A stretch of DNA of 42,597 bases from an uncultured Methanobrevibacter sp. GTDB lineage: Archaea > Methanobacteriota > Methanobacteria > Methanobacteriales > Methanobacteriaceae. The DNA is taken from contig CADBPS010000120.1 in the NCBI GenBank assembly GCA_902796575.1, positions 1 to 42,597 on the forward strand. The letters run 5' to 3'. The position numbers and the translations under genes are program-made. Positions 8,110 to 16,308 of the stretch are shown here, in pieces; the stretch's first letter is position 1; the number at the start of each line of letters is the position of its first letter. The notes below the pieces were generated by a model. It was not told the origin of the DNA. It saw nothing but the letters and a program-made list of their open reading frames with translations, and searched no databases.

Positions 8110-9537
8110 TTAGGCGGATAATAATTTGTCTAATATAAATCCTGCGAGATCCATACCTTGAGCACCGATTAATAAAATAATATCATTATCATTAGCCGAA
8201 TTATAAGTTTCAAATAAACATTCTTTCAGATTATCAAAATGCTTATAATCAATATTGTTTTTATCTAAAACATTGAAAAAAATATTTCTCTCATCATCGG
8301 AGACATAATTCAAATTGTCAACAACATCATTGCTTGAAGATAAAATCAGTTTACAATCATCATTTAAAACATCTACAAGAGCATTTACATTTAATTTATT
8401 GATTTCAACCCCTCTGGAACCACGTATTGAACAAACAACAAACAAAGTCTGATTGTCCTTTAGAAGTTTGATTGATTCATTAACTGTATTTTTAATTCCA
8501 TCAGGATTGTGAGCAAAATCATCAATAATTAAAGGTTTGTCATGTAATTTCATGAAACGTCGGTTAAGAGCAGTGTAGGATTTAACTCCATGTTTAATTG
8601 AATCCAAATCAATGCCTAAACTTATACATGCACCAACTGCAGATAAAATATTCTGAATAAAATGATTGCTGGAAAACGGCAAATCATCAAAATCAATTAT
8701 TCGGTCCCCTTCATAGTAAATACCGTCATCAAAATATAAATCAACGTCATGATTTGTCATTGACCAATAAAATGAATTATTGGAATTCAATTTTCGAACA
8801 AGCTCATCATCATAATTAAGAATGCAAATACCGTCACCAAGAACATCAGGGACTTTTGATATTTCATTGAACACATCTTCAACTGAATTAACAAGACCAA
8901 TATGATCCATTGCAATATTGGTTATAACTGCAACATCAGGACTGATTGCATCTGACATTAAAGCAGCATGATTTTTCATTAATTTATCCAACCATCCCTG
9001 AACTTCCGATACTTCAACAACAAGATAATCAAGATCACCTTTATTTTTAACCTCATCGGAAATCATTTTGGAAACCATCGGATCAATTAGCGTATTGAAT
9101 TCGGATTCACTGTCAGTATTTGTAAATACTTTAAATCCTGCATTGTCGAGAATATGATAAATTAAGTGTGATGTAGTTGATTTTCCATTGGTTCCAGTAA
9201 TTATAATGTTGGTTGAGTCTGGAGAGTAGTTATTAATAGTCCATTTAAGTGCGTAAGCGTTAGCTAATTCAATTTTATCAGTGACTATTAAAGGAAAATT
9301 CAATCTATCAGCTGTTTCAACAGCACCATCCTTAGGATTTTGTGTAATCAAACAGGAAATTTTCTTATCGGCAGCTATTTCAATTCCTTTACCATTAATC
9401 CAGTGCCTGATAACTATGTCTCCTGTTGAAGAATCATTTAACAGTGTAAACCTTCCTGTAAATTCCTGATTCTGATAATAATCATCACTGCCAACTATTT
9501 TACCTTCAATGGAATTGGCTAAGTCATTAATATTCAT
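8110..9537 (-). CDS. pseudomurein Mur ligase (pMurE-like)
   Basis: This 475-residue Mur-ligase-fold protein has an ATP-binding P-loop TGTNGKS (residues 114-120), the conserved Asn/Asp-His motif TNIAMDHIG (about 205-213), and DDFAHNPDG in the C-terminal domain, the counterpart of the bacterial D-Y-A-H-x-P motif. Such ligases add amino acids to nucleotide-linked peptide precursors. Pseudomurein homologues with solved structures are called pMurE. It lies 12 bases downstream of the MraY homologue with a good site AGGTGG before the ATG, a pairing that supports wall-precursor synthesis. Which amino acid it adds is not readable from the sequence. Confidence 0.82.
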   Translation of the reverse strand: MNINDLANSIEGKIVGSDDYYQNQEFTGRFTLLNDSSTGDIVIRHWINGKGIEIAADKKISCLITQNPKDGAVETADRLNFPLIVTDKIELANAYALKWTINNYSPDSTNIIITGTNGKSTTSHLIYHILDNAGFKVFTNTDSESEFNTLIDPMVSKMISDEVKNKGDLDYLVVEVSEVQGWLDKLMKNHAALMSDAISPDVAVITNIAMDHIGLVNSVEDVFNEISKVPDVLGDGICILNYDDELVRKLNSNNSFYWSMTNHDVDLYFDDGIYYEGDRIIDFDDLPFSSNHFIQNILSAVGACISLGIDLDSIKHGVKSYTALNRRFMKLHDKPLIIDDFAHNPDGIKNTVNESIKLLKDNQTLFVVCSIRGSRGVEINKLNVNALVDVLNDDCKLILSSSNDVVDNLNYVSDDERNIFFNVLDKNNIDYKHFDNLKECLFETYNSANDNDIILLIGAQGMDLAGFILDKLLSA

Positions 9538-9549
9538 TTAACAACCACC

Positions 9550-10620
9550 TTAACCTAAAAACATTTTAACAGCTAATCCTATTACACATAATATTACCGT
9601 TGAAAGCCAGTAAGTAAGAATTATCTTCTTTTCAGACATGCCGTAATGGTTTAATGTGTGATGCAGAGGTTCAACAGGAAGTTTAATGATATGTGCCCTG
9701 TGCAGTAAACTGACAACAACCGATATTATAGGAACTCCTAAAGCAAGAACTCCAAAGTAAGGTATATCACAGACTAAAACTGCGGCAGCATATCCCGTAC
9801 CCAGTACAAATGAACCTGTATCTCCCATGAAAATTGATGCCGGATACCTGTTGAAAACTAAAAATCCGAAACATAGTCCTGCAATTACAACAAACGGCAG
9901 AAGGGAGTTAATATGTCCGAACAGAACCCCATATACACAGCATGCGACTGAAGCGATTCCGACAATTCCCGCAGCAAGACCATCCATACCATCAATCAGA
10001 TTAACTGAGTTTATACAACCTAAAATAGCTATTATAACAACAGGAATAGCAAAAATACCTAATTCAAAACCACCTAATGTAGTTACAATTCCGGTTAATC
10101 CGAAAAATAGTCCCAAAACAATCTGACAAATTATTTTTTCTACTTCACCAGGTTCGGTTTTAATAGGAACTTCTCCAACTACCTTGACCTTGCCTTCCTT
10201 CAGTAATTTGTCAACCTCACTTTTAGCTTTAGGGGTTGCAACACGAACCTCTTCATCAGGCGAAACATCAAGTCTGCCTAACGTAATAGTTTCATCGGAA
10301 ATGTTAACAACAACTTTTTGAACTTCCTTAACTTTAAGACCGATTAAATCATCAACTAAACCTACCATACCACCAGCAAGCATGATAAATGAAACAATTA
10401 AAATCGGAGTATGATGATAATAAAGAGATATTATTAAAGAAAGTGTAAAAAGAAAGGCAATTCCACCCATTGTAGGTGTTCCCTGTTTATGCCTGTGTTC
10501 ACTGACTATCGGATTATCCACAATCTTTGATTTAATCAGTATCCTTTTAATGTAGAATGTGAAAAATACCGTTGCAAAAAATGTTATTAAAAAAAGAATT
10601 AATATCTCCTCATAACTCAT
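9550..10620 (-). CDS. pseudomurein MraY-like glycosyl-1-phosphate transferase (pMraY)
   Basis: This polytopic enzyme transfers a sugar-phosphate (-peptide) precursor to a polyprenyl phosphate carrier. MraY family motifs are intact: LVDDLIG (about residue 90), NLIDGMDGLAAG (about 207-218), FMGDTGS, and a late HRAHIIK...PLHHTLNH histidine region. About 65 polar residues (about 98-162) are inserted after the DD motif and look like a soluble cytoplasmic domain absent from bacterial MraY. I chose the ATG at 10620 (MSYEEI), preceded by GTGAT. An ATG at 10623 and a TTG at 10692 (AAGGAAA upstream) are alternatives, the latter adding about 24 residues. It is coupled to the pMurE-like gene. Confidence 0.82.
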   Translation of the reverse strand: MSYEEILILFLITFFATVFFTFYIKRILIKSKIVDNPIVSEHRHKQGTPTMGGIAFLFTLSLIISLYYHHTPILIVSFIMLAGGMVGLVDDLIGLKVKEVQKVVVNISDETITLGRLDVSPDEEVRVATPKAKSEVDKLLKEGKVKVVGEVPIKTEPGEVEKIICQIVLGLFFGLTGIVTTLGGFELGIFAIPVVIIAILGCINSVNLIDGMDGLAAGIVGIASVACCVYGVLFGHINSLLPFVVIAGLCFGFLVFNRYPASIFMGDTGSFVLGTGYAAAVLVCDIPYFGVLALGVPIISVVVSLLHRAHIIKLPVEPLHHTLNHYGMSEKKIILTYWLSTVILCVIGLAVKMFLG

Positions 10621-10764
10621 CATTATCACATCATTCAATAATATATAAACAATACTATTTAAATTATCATATATTGTTTTGAAGAATGCCAATCCAAAGC
10701 TTTCCTTGAAAATATATGATGTTAAATGGGCTGTATATTGATACTATATAAAATTGTAATATGA

Positions 10765-11859
10765 TTAAGTTAATTCATCGATTAAATTTTCAAGTTCTTT
10801 TTTGGAATCGGCACGTATTGTAATTCTTTGATAACCTTCAGGACCGTGAACAACAAAATTATTATTATCAAAGGATTTCAAAGGTTCACTGGCATCAGAC
10901 CCTTCATAATTGCCTACGGGAATTTCACATGAATAATGATATTCAAGTTTATCAAAAATGCTGGCCAGGCTAAAGTCACCGCATGCCATATTAATCAGCT
11001 CACACAAAGAGTTAACACCACATGTGGCTGTTGTTAAATATCTGGTTCCGTTTGGCCTTGTATTAACTTCAATAGCATATAACTGATTGTTTTTAGTAGA
11101 GTACATGAAATCCATTTCAAAAATTCCATCAGAGCCTAAATTTTTAGCTATTTTATAAGCTGTCTGCTGAATCAGATTATTATCCAAACCATCAATCAGA
11201 CATGGCCCCAATTTTGTTTTATTTAGGGGATGAGTTCCTTCAAGTGTTGTTTTCCCTTTAAATATAGGTGGAAGAGCAACATATTCGCCTTTAAATCCCA
11301 GGACTTCAATGGAAATCTCATAACCTTCTACAAATTTCTCACACAGGGCATAGTCAAATTCTTTAAAATACTGATCAACATCATCAAGATTACGGGCAAC
11401 TTTAATATCCTTGCCTCCCTGACCTTCACCCTGTTTTAAAACAACAGGAAAACTTAAATTCAATTCATCCGGACTATTTAATACCTGATATTCCGGAGTG
11501 TTAACATTAATTTGTGAGTAGAACTTTTTTGTGTTGATTTTATTTGAGGTCAATTCAACTGAACGGACATCAGCTGCAATAACAGGAATCCCATAATCAT
11601 TTTCAAGTTCTTCCTTTAGTTTGGCAACTTCAATTAATGGAGGGTCAATACCTATTAAAGGAACAACAGCATCAACATTCTGATTGATTGCAATCTGCTT
11701 TGGACCACCCATTCCTCTTGGAACAATAAAAACTTTATCAGGCAAATCCAAATTAACAGCATTTTCATTTGATTCAGTTAAAATACTTTCAATATTTTTT
11801 CTCTTAACATAATAGTCAACATCATCATATAAACGTGACCCAATGAATAAAATTTTCAT
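10765..11859 (-). CDS. ATP-grasp ligase (CPSase large-subunit-like) linked to pseudomurein genes
   Basis: This 364-residue ATP-grasp protein has a pre-ATP-grasp Rossmann part (about 1-100) and an ATP-grasp fold with a glycine-rich loop LKQGEGQGGKD (about 141-151), metal ligands FEMDFMY and AIEVNTRPNG (about 245-275), as in carbamoyl-phosphate-synthase-type domains. It lacks the glutaminase and the second half of CarB, so carbamoyl phosphate synthesis is unlikely. A carboxylate-amine ligation is expected. The start overlaps the hydrogenase protease stop by ATGA with AAGGAGAT upstream. Next to pMraY and pMurE it may attach a peptide residue to the wall precursor (inference). Confidence 0.72.
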   Translation of the reverse strand: MKILFIGSRLYDDVDYYVKRKNIESILTESNENAVNLDLPDKVFIVPRGMGGPKQIAINQNVDAVVPLIGIDPPLIEVAKLKEELENDYGIPVIAADVRSVELTSNKINTKKFYSQINVNTPEYQVLNSPDELNLSFPVVLKQGEGQGGKDIKVARNLDDVDQYFKEFDYALCEKFVEGYEISIEVLGFKGEYVALPPIFKGKTTLEGTHPLNKTKLGPCLIDGLDNNLIQQTAYKIAKNLGSDGIFEMDFMYSTKNNQLYAIEVNTRPNGTRYLTTATCGVNSLCELINMACGDFSLASIFDKLEYHYSCEIPVGNYEGSDASEPLKSFDNNNFVVHGPEGYQRITIRADSKKELENLIDELT

Positions 11860-12377
11860 AATATCTCCTTTAAAACATTAATAAGATAATCAGCACCTTT
11901 TTGAACGTTACTGGTTAATTGACCATTGAATTCATAATCTATAACTTCGACACCCAGTGAATCTGAATCGATTAATTCCAAATTCTCCGGTTCAATACCA
12001 ATAAACAGTACATTATCATTATTTAAAAATTTTACAAAATAATTTAAAGACATTGAATGAGTTGAAATTCCAATGTTTACAAAATCTTTCCTGTCAACAA
12101 TTTTAACATCCCCCGCTTTTAAACCCATCAGACAGGCATCAATAATGATAATATGAGAAGGATTTTCCGCTCTAATCTTACCCGTGAAATTTTCAGGAAC
12201 AGTAAAAGCATTGATAAGTAGGATGTTAGAATTTAATTTAAAATCATTTAATTTGGAGATTATAAAAGGACCAACACCATCATCAAATTTTAATTCATTG
12301 CCGATTCCCAATATAATCAATTTTTCATAACCTTCTAAAAATTCTGACAACTCATTTTCCAGATTAATGCAAATCAC
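11856..12377 (-). CDS. [NiFe]-hydrogenase maturation protease (HycI/HyaD family)
   Basis: These endopeptidases trim the C-terminus of the hydrogenase large subunit after nickel insertion. Family landmarks are LGIGNELKFDDGVG (about residues 22-35, the first metal-binding acid), IIDACLMGLKAGDV (about 95-108), STHSMSLNYF (the conserved His) and IGIEPENLEL. The length (173 residues) is normal. The start is GTG at 12377, overlapping the TGA of the upstream methyltransferase as GTGA, and its stop overlaps the ATP-grasp start. The presence of NikR three genes up makes nickel enzyme maturation a natural theme for this part of the operon. Confidence 0.82.
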   Translation of the reverse strand: MICINLENELSEFLEGYEKLIILGIGNELKFDDGVGPFIISKLNDFKLNSNILLINAFTVPENFTGKIRAENPSHIIIIDACLMGLKAGDVKIVDRKDFVNIGISTHSMSLNYFVKFLNNDNVLFIGIEPENLELIDSDSLGVEVIDYEFNGQLTSNVQKGADYLINVLKEIL

Positions 12378-13138
12378 CTTTCAGCTTCAATCGTTTCAAT
12401 ACCTTCTCCCATAATATATCTTAATTTAAGATTAATTAAATCATTGCATTTAACGGGAATCTCATCAATAGGTATTAACAAAGGCGGGTTTAGCATAGGG
12501 GTTGGACCACATATAATGTCATCAGTCAGTAATGTATAAGTGGTTATTTTAATTCCATTAGCAATTCCATCTTTATTGACCTTGAATTCAAGGGTTTTAT
12601 TAAAATCAGGATCAACATATTCTGTTAAATCAATATTTGAATAATTAATTGTATAAGACAGTGTTTCATATTTTGCATCCTCATCCCAGTGAATATAATC
12701 TCTCTGCATACTAACCAATTCGGCAGTGTTAAAAATAGCTTTTGGAATGATTTTACCGTCTTTTTTAAGATATTTGCGGGCATGATTTAGAGCCTGGACT
12801 TCACCTTCATCAATTAAAGCAGTATCAAGCATTTCACATACTATTAAATCAGCTTTTTTGGAAAAATCATACTCTAAAACATCTTTATTTATCACCCTCA
12901 CATTATCAAAATCTTTCAAATTGTTAAAGGCACATCTGCTTGTTTTTGAATCAATTTCAATAGCAATAATTTCATCAAACTTCCAAGCCAAAAAATAAGA
13001 CAGTATTCCGCTTCCACAACCCAGGTCATATGCCAACCCCATATTACCAGAATAATCTTTGATTGCTTCGCGAAAAACTGATAATCTGCTGTTATCTTTA
13101 ACTAAATCAAAGTGATAAGGTGTTGTTTGAAATTTCAT
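12374..13138 (-). CDS. class I SAM methyltransferase, PRMT-like
   Basis: Motif I is YDLGCGSG (about residues 36-43), followed by an acidic post-I residue in IAIEID. The segment CEMLDTALIDE (about 98-108) carries two glutamates ten residues apart, resembling the double-E loop with which protein arginine methyltransferases hold guanidinium groups. The C-terminal half looks like a beta-sandwich, as in PRMTs. The substrate is unknown. There is a 9-base gap from NikR and a 4-base overlap with the hydrogenase protease, so it belongs to the same transcript. PRMT identity rests on the loop pattern and is tentative. Confidence 0.7.
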   Translation of the reverse strand: MKFQTTPYHFDLVKDNSRLSVFREAIKDYSGNMGLAYDLGCGSGILSYFLAWKFDEIIAIEIDSKTSRCAFNNLKDFDNVRVINKDVLEYDFSKKADLIVCEMLDTALIDEGEVQALNHARKYLKKDGKIIPKAIFNTAELVSMQRDYIHWDEDAKYETLSYTINYSNIDLTEYVDPDFNKTLEFKVNKDGIANGIKITTYTLLTDDIICGPTPMLNPPLLIPIDEIPVKCNDLINLKLRYIMGEGIETIEAER

Positions 13139-13147
13139 ATAGAAAAA

Positions 13148-13594
13148 TTAATGGGAATGACCATGCGAATGCTGCTCAACTTCACTGAGTTCTTCCCCAT
13201 TTGCAGTACTTGTTAATTTAACGTGTTCAACACCTTTCAGCCTCATAATTTTCTCTGTTAAATCCCTTATTTCAACAATATTTCCATTTACAACAACAAT
13301 CTCCATACAATACTTTTCTGTCATATGAATATGCATACTTGTGTTAATTTCATTTCTAAAGCTGTGTTGAATCTCCGCAAGATTTTCCATTACACCATTG
13401 TAGTGATGATCATATATAATCGTTATGATTCCAATTCTGTGACCTTCCATTGAGTTCATCCATTGATAACGAAGAATATAATCCTGTAGTGCATCCCTAA
13501 TACCTTTGGAACGGGACTGATACCCCCTTTCTTTCAACACTTCATCGAAATCTGCCAACAGCTTTTTAGGTAAGGACATACTTATTCTCATCAT
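13148..13594 (-). CDS. nikR: nickel-responsive transcriptional regulator NikR
   Basis: An N-terminal ribbon-helix-helix (about residues 1-45, RISMSLPKKLLADFDEV) is joined to an ACT-like nickel-binding domain. The high-affinity Ni ligands are visible as a His in the 62-66 region, HIHM (near 88) and Cys near 95. It ends in a His-rich tail, HSHGHSH, which is an unusual potential metal-binding extension. Its promoter TATA (13639-13648) and an inverted repeat over the predicted start site suggest autoregulation. It heads the minus-strand train that continues through the hydrogenase protease toward the pseudomurein genes. Confidence 0.92.
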   Translation of the reverse strand: MMRISMSLPKKLLADFDEVLKERGYQSRSKGIRDALQDYILRYQWMNSMEGHRIGIITIIYDHHYNGVMENLAEIQHSFRNEINTSMHIHMTEKYCMEIVVVNGNIVEIRDLTEKIMRLKGVEHVKLTSTANGEELSEVEQHSHGHSH

Positions 13595-13599
13595 AAAAA

Positions 13600-13622
13600 A
13601 TACCTTTGAATTTTTATGGTAT
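13600..13622. promoter_or_regulatory. candidate NikR operator (ATACC-N13-GGTAT)
   Basis: An inverted repeat with 5-bp perfect arms lies between the nikR ATG and its TATA box. Its centre is near the transcription start expected 25-26 bases from the TATA box. Arm spacing is close to that of bacterial NikR sites (two half-sites separated by about 16 bases), but the half-site sequence differs. Confidence 0.35.
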
Positions 13623-13638
13623 AATGTTTATAATTAAC

Positions 13639-13648
13639 TTATATAAAT
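13639..13648 (-). promoter_or_regulatory. candidate TATA box of nikR
   Basis: ATTTATATAA on the minus strand lies about 45 bases before the nikR ATG, predicting a start near 13617 and a leader of about 20 bases that contains AAAGGTA. Confidence 0.5.
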
Positions 13649-13706
13649 AGTTAATATAAAATTAAAAAAAAATAATAAATACATAATAAAAATTAGAAAA
13701 TAAATA

Positions 13707-14183
13707 TTACTCAAGAATCAGATAATATTCACCGTCAGATTTGTGAATCTTCTTCAAAAGCCCCTTGTTTTCAAGGGACAAAATAATGTGAAACATTCTA
13801 AAATTAGTTAGTTTTAAATCTCCATAAAGAAGATTACCTTCCAAAACATATCTGGAAACCAAATTTTTCTCATTAGCTAGTGATTTAATCATTTCGAAAG
13901 AATTTTTTTCCTTAATACTCAACTCCAATTCTTTCAGATCACTTTTAGAATTAACTGTATTGATTTCTATATCCCGGTTAACAGATTTAATCTGAGTATT
14001 ATCAAATTCAATGAGATTTTTACTTGAAAGGGAATTTAAAACCTGAATCAAATCGTACTCATGGAAACTCCCTGTACACAATTCCCTCTTGAGAGATTCC
14101 AGTGGAATACCATCGTCTGACTCAACATCAAAAATCTTAATTTTATCAAGGACAGTTTCTTCTTTTCGGGTAATGTTAATCAT
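13707..14183 (-). CDS. hypothetical protein with two winged-helix-like halves
   Basis: This 158-residue soluble protein has no recognised family. Both the N-terminal (about 5-65) and C-terminal (about 95-155) parts have the helical spacing and hydrophobic ending of winged helices (for example LSSKNLIEFD and LENKGLLKKIH, each a helix followed by a beta wing). A DNA- or RNA-binding role is therefore plausible. It stands alone between nikR (112-base gap) and the divergent DUF2115 gene. Confidence 0.55.
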   Translation of the reverse strand: MINITRKEETVLDKIKIFDVESDDGIPLESLKRELCTGSFHEYDLIQVLNSLSSKNLIEFDNTQIKSVNRDIEINTVNSKSDLKELELSIKEKNSFEMIKSLANEKNLVSRYVLEGNLLYGDLKLTNFRMFHIILSLENKGLLKKIHKSDGEYYLILE

Positions 14184-14249
14184 ATAAGTGATAATTTGAA
14201 TTTACTATTACTTAAATTTAATTAACAGGAAACAAATAAAGATATAAAT

Positions 14250-14801
14250 ATGGAAGCAGAAGCTATTCTAGAAGAATTAAAAATATGTCAAAAAAAAGAA
14301 GAAGTTAAAAAAACTGAATTGTTAATGATACTAAAAAAGTATGCTCAGATAATATCGGTTCATGATTTAATGCTTGCAACTTCCGCAATGAGAGAAGATG
14401 GAAAATATGTTCAGGCACAATATCGGGAAAAATACCTGAAAATATACATCAAATACTTTATAATGAGAATGAAAGAAGTATTGGATTATGAAAATAAAAA
14501 TGATGAAAAAATAGATATGAATAAACTCAGAGATTCATTTCATCTGCTGGAAACTACTTTCGAAAAGGAAAGAAATGAATATTTCAATTCAGATAAATTT
14601 CCATTGATATATGTTATAACATCACTTTACACAACATTCATTCTCGAAGAGCCGATACACCCTGTCGGGAGTGAATTTCCAGGAAATCTGAAAGTGACAC
14701 AGGAAAAAGGAATTTATTACTGTCCGGTGAAGGATAATCAGAAGGACAATCCAAGTGCAATATGCCATTTATGTCTGGCGGAACAGACTCCTAATATTTA
14801 A
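14250..14801 (+). CDS. DUF2115 (UPF0305) family protein
   Basis: This is a 183-residue, mostly helical protein with a conserved C-terminal block: HPVGSEFPG, then YYCPVKDNQ and CHLCLAEQ. The three cysteines (CPVKD ... C-x-x-C) could bind metal. The pattern matches the archaeal DUF2115/UPF0305 family of unknown function, common in methanogens. No membrane segment or signal is seen. The leader is short and no clear ribosome binding site precedes the ATG. It is divergent from the winged-helix-like gene. Confidence 0.68.
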   Translation: MEAEAILEELKICQKKEEVKKTELLMILKKYAQIISVHDLMLATSAMREDGKYVQAQYREKYLKIYIKYFIMRMKEVLDYENKNDEKIDMNKLRDSFHLLETTFEKERNEYFNSDKFPLIYVITSLYTTFILEEPIHPVGSEFPGNLKVTQEKGIYYCPVKDNQKDNPSAICHLCLAEQTPNI

Positions 14802-14840
14802 TAATCACAACATACAAACAGTTTAAATGGATGGATAAAA

Positions 14841-15575
14841 ATGAGAATAAGTAAGAAAAAAATATTCACAGTACTTGCAGTACTGTTGTTTATAGGATTA
14901 ATAGGTGCATCATTTGCATACACCGGAACCGGATTTACAACAAGCAAAACAGCTGCAGATTACCAATCCCAGACGACAGACAGCATACTGAATAAATACA
15001 ATAACACACCATGCAGCGCTGAAGCAAGCGGAGTATGCAGTAAAGTAAGCGACGGGGACACAATACATGTAGAAGGTGTAGGAAAAGTAAGATTAGTAGG
15101 AGTTAACACCCCTGAAAAAGGAGTAGCCGGTGCAGATGCTGCAAAATATTTTGTTGAAAAATTATGTTTAAACAAAAAGGTAAGTTTAGACATAGACAAT
15201 TCAAAACATTCAGACAAATATGGAAGAACTCTGGCGGTAGTAATAGTTGACGGCAAAAATCTGAATGAAATGCTTTTAAAAGAAGGGCTGGCTGAAGTAA
15301 TGTACATACCGCCAAGTGAATTCAATCCGAACAGCTGGTCATATGGTACAACTGCAAATACAGGCAATAACCAAGCGACAGATACACATACAGATAATAC
15401 CGCAAGCGATTCAGGTTCATCATCAACATATGTTGGAAATTCAAACTCACATAAATTCCACAAGCCAAATTGTAGGACAGCACAGAAAATATCCGAAAAC
15501 AATAAAGTATCTTTTAACACACGTGAAGAAGCTATTAGTCAGGGATATGAACCCTGCAAAGTCTGCGGCCCATAA
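14841..15575 (+). CDS. secreted thermonuclease-like (SNase) protein with Ada-type metal-binding tail
   Basis: An N-terminal signal or anchor (about residues 7-27) precedes a staphylococcal-nuclease fold. The catalytic residues of SNase have counterparts: Arg in VRLVGVNTPE, Glu in the same motif, and Arg in DKYGRTLA; the Asp of SDGDTI fits the calcium site. A Ser/Thr/Asn-rich linker (about 172-200) leads to a C-terminal module with HKFHKPNC and CKVC, resembling Ada-type zinc-binding tails found on bacterial secreted nucleases. An extracellular nuclease or scavenging role is likely. The architecture is common in Firmicutes, so lateral transfer is possible but unproven. Confidence 0.8.
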   Translation: MRISKKKIFTVLAVLLFIGLIGASFAYTGTGFTTSKTAADYQSQTTDSILNKYNNTPCSAEASGVCSKVSDGDTIHVEGVGKVRLVGVNTPEKGVAGADAAKYFVEKLCLNKKVSLDIDNSKHSDKYGRTLAVVIVDGKNLNEMLLKEGLAEVMYIPPSEFNPNSWSYGTTANTGNNQATDTHTDNTASDSGSSSTYVGNSNSHKFHKPNCRTAQKISENNKVSFNTREEAISQGYEPCKVCGP

Positions 15576-15775
15576 ACAAACATATTACTAATAACCGTCA
15601 CCAATAACATACCTCACTTCAAAACCATTTAAATTAAAATAATGATAAATTAAATAAGATACAAATTGAATAAACTATAAAATAATCAATAACAAATATT
15701 ATTAAATTAAAATAAATGGCAAATAATACAAAGCATAACAAAGCAATATATATCTAAAAATACAAAAACATAATT

Positions 15776-16288
15776 ATGAATTCGGTTCGAGAAGGATATG
15801 AAAAGCACGGGGTTGAAAAATATTATGAACTCCACAAAGACGACTATGAAAATCCTCATGAGTACACAATCAAAAAGCTGCTTGTGAAAGCAAAAGAGGA
15901 ATGGAATATACACGGCAGCATTTTGGACTTATGCTGCGGTAGCGGAGAAGTTTCAAATTGTTTTAATGACTGTGAAGTAGAAGGAATAGACCCCTATACT
16001 AAAGATCTCTACGAAGCAAAAACAAAAAACAAATGCAGCTCCATGACATTCAAGGATATCATAAAAGAAGGATTAAACAGAGAATACGACTACATAATAT
16101 CCTCCTTCGGAATGCATTTATGTGAAGAATCCATGCTTCCAATGCTACTGTACCAACTAAGTCAGAGCAGTGAAAACCTGATAATATTGACCCCCCATAA
16201 ACGACCCGACTGTAATGGAAGCTATTTTAAAGAAAAAAGTCGAATGAAAATGGATAAAGTTTCAATAATATGGTATAAAAAACATTAA
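15776..16288 (+). CDS. small class I SAM-dependent methyltransferase
   Basis: SAM-binding motif I is LDLCCGSGE (about residues 48-56), with an acidic residue at the end of the next strand (VEGIDPY). The protein is short (170 residues) and has a minimal Rossmann fold. The substrate is unknown. A TATA-like AATATATATC at 15745-15754 lies about 26 bases before the ATG and there is no ribosome binding site, so the mRNA may be leaderless. The gene is separated from the nuclease by 200 AT-rich bases and sits just before the DUF169 gene (20-base gap), with which it may be cotranscribed. Confidence 0.7.
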   Translation: MNSVREGYEKHGVEKYYELHKDDYENPHEYTIKKLLVKAKEEWNIHGSILDLCCGSGEVSNCFNDCEVEGIDPYTKDLYEAKTKNKCSSMTFKDIIKEGLNREYDYIISSFGMHLCEESMLPMLLYQLSQSSENLIILTPHKRPDCNGSYFKEKSRMKMDKVSIIWYKKH

Positions 16289-16308
16289 AATGATAAGAGG
16301 TGGCTGCT

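Noticed and set aside
14960-15520. 186-codon frame opposite the nuclease gene
   Set aside because: Antisense shadow of a well-supported coding sequence; composition and lack of a start signal argue against it.
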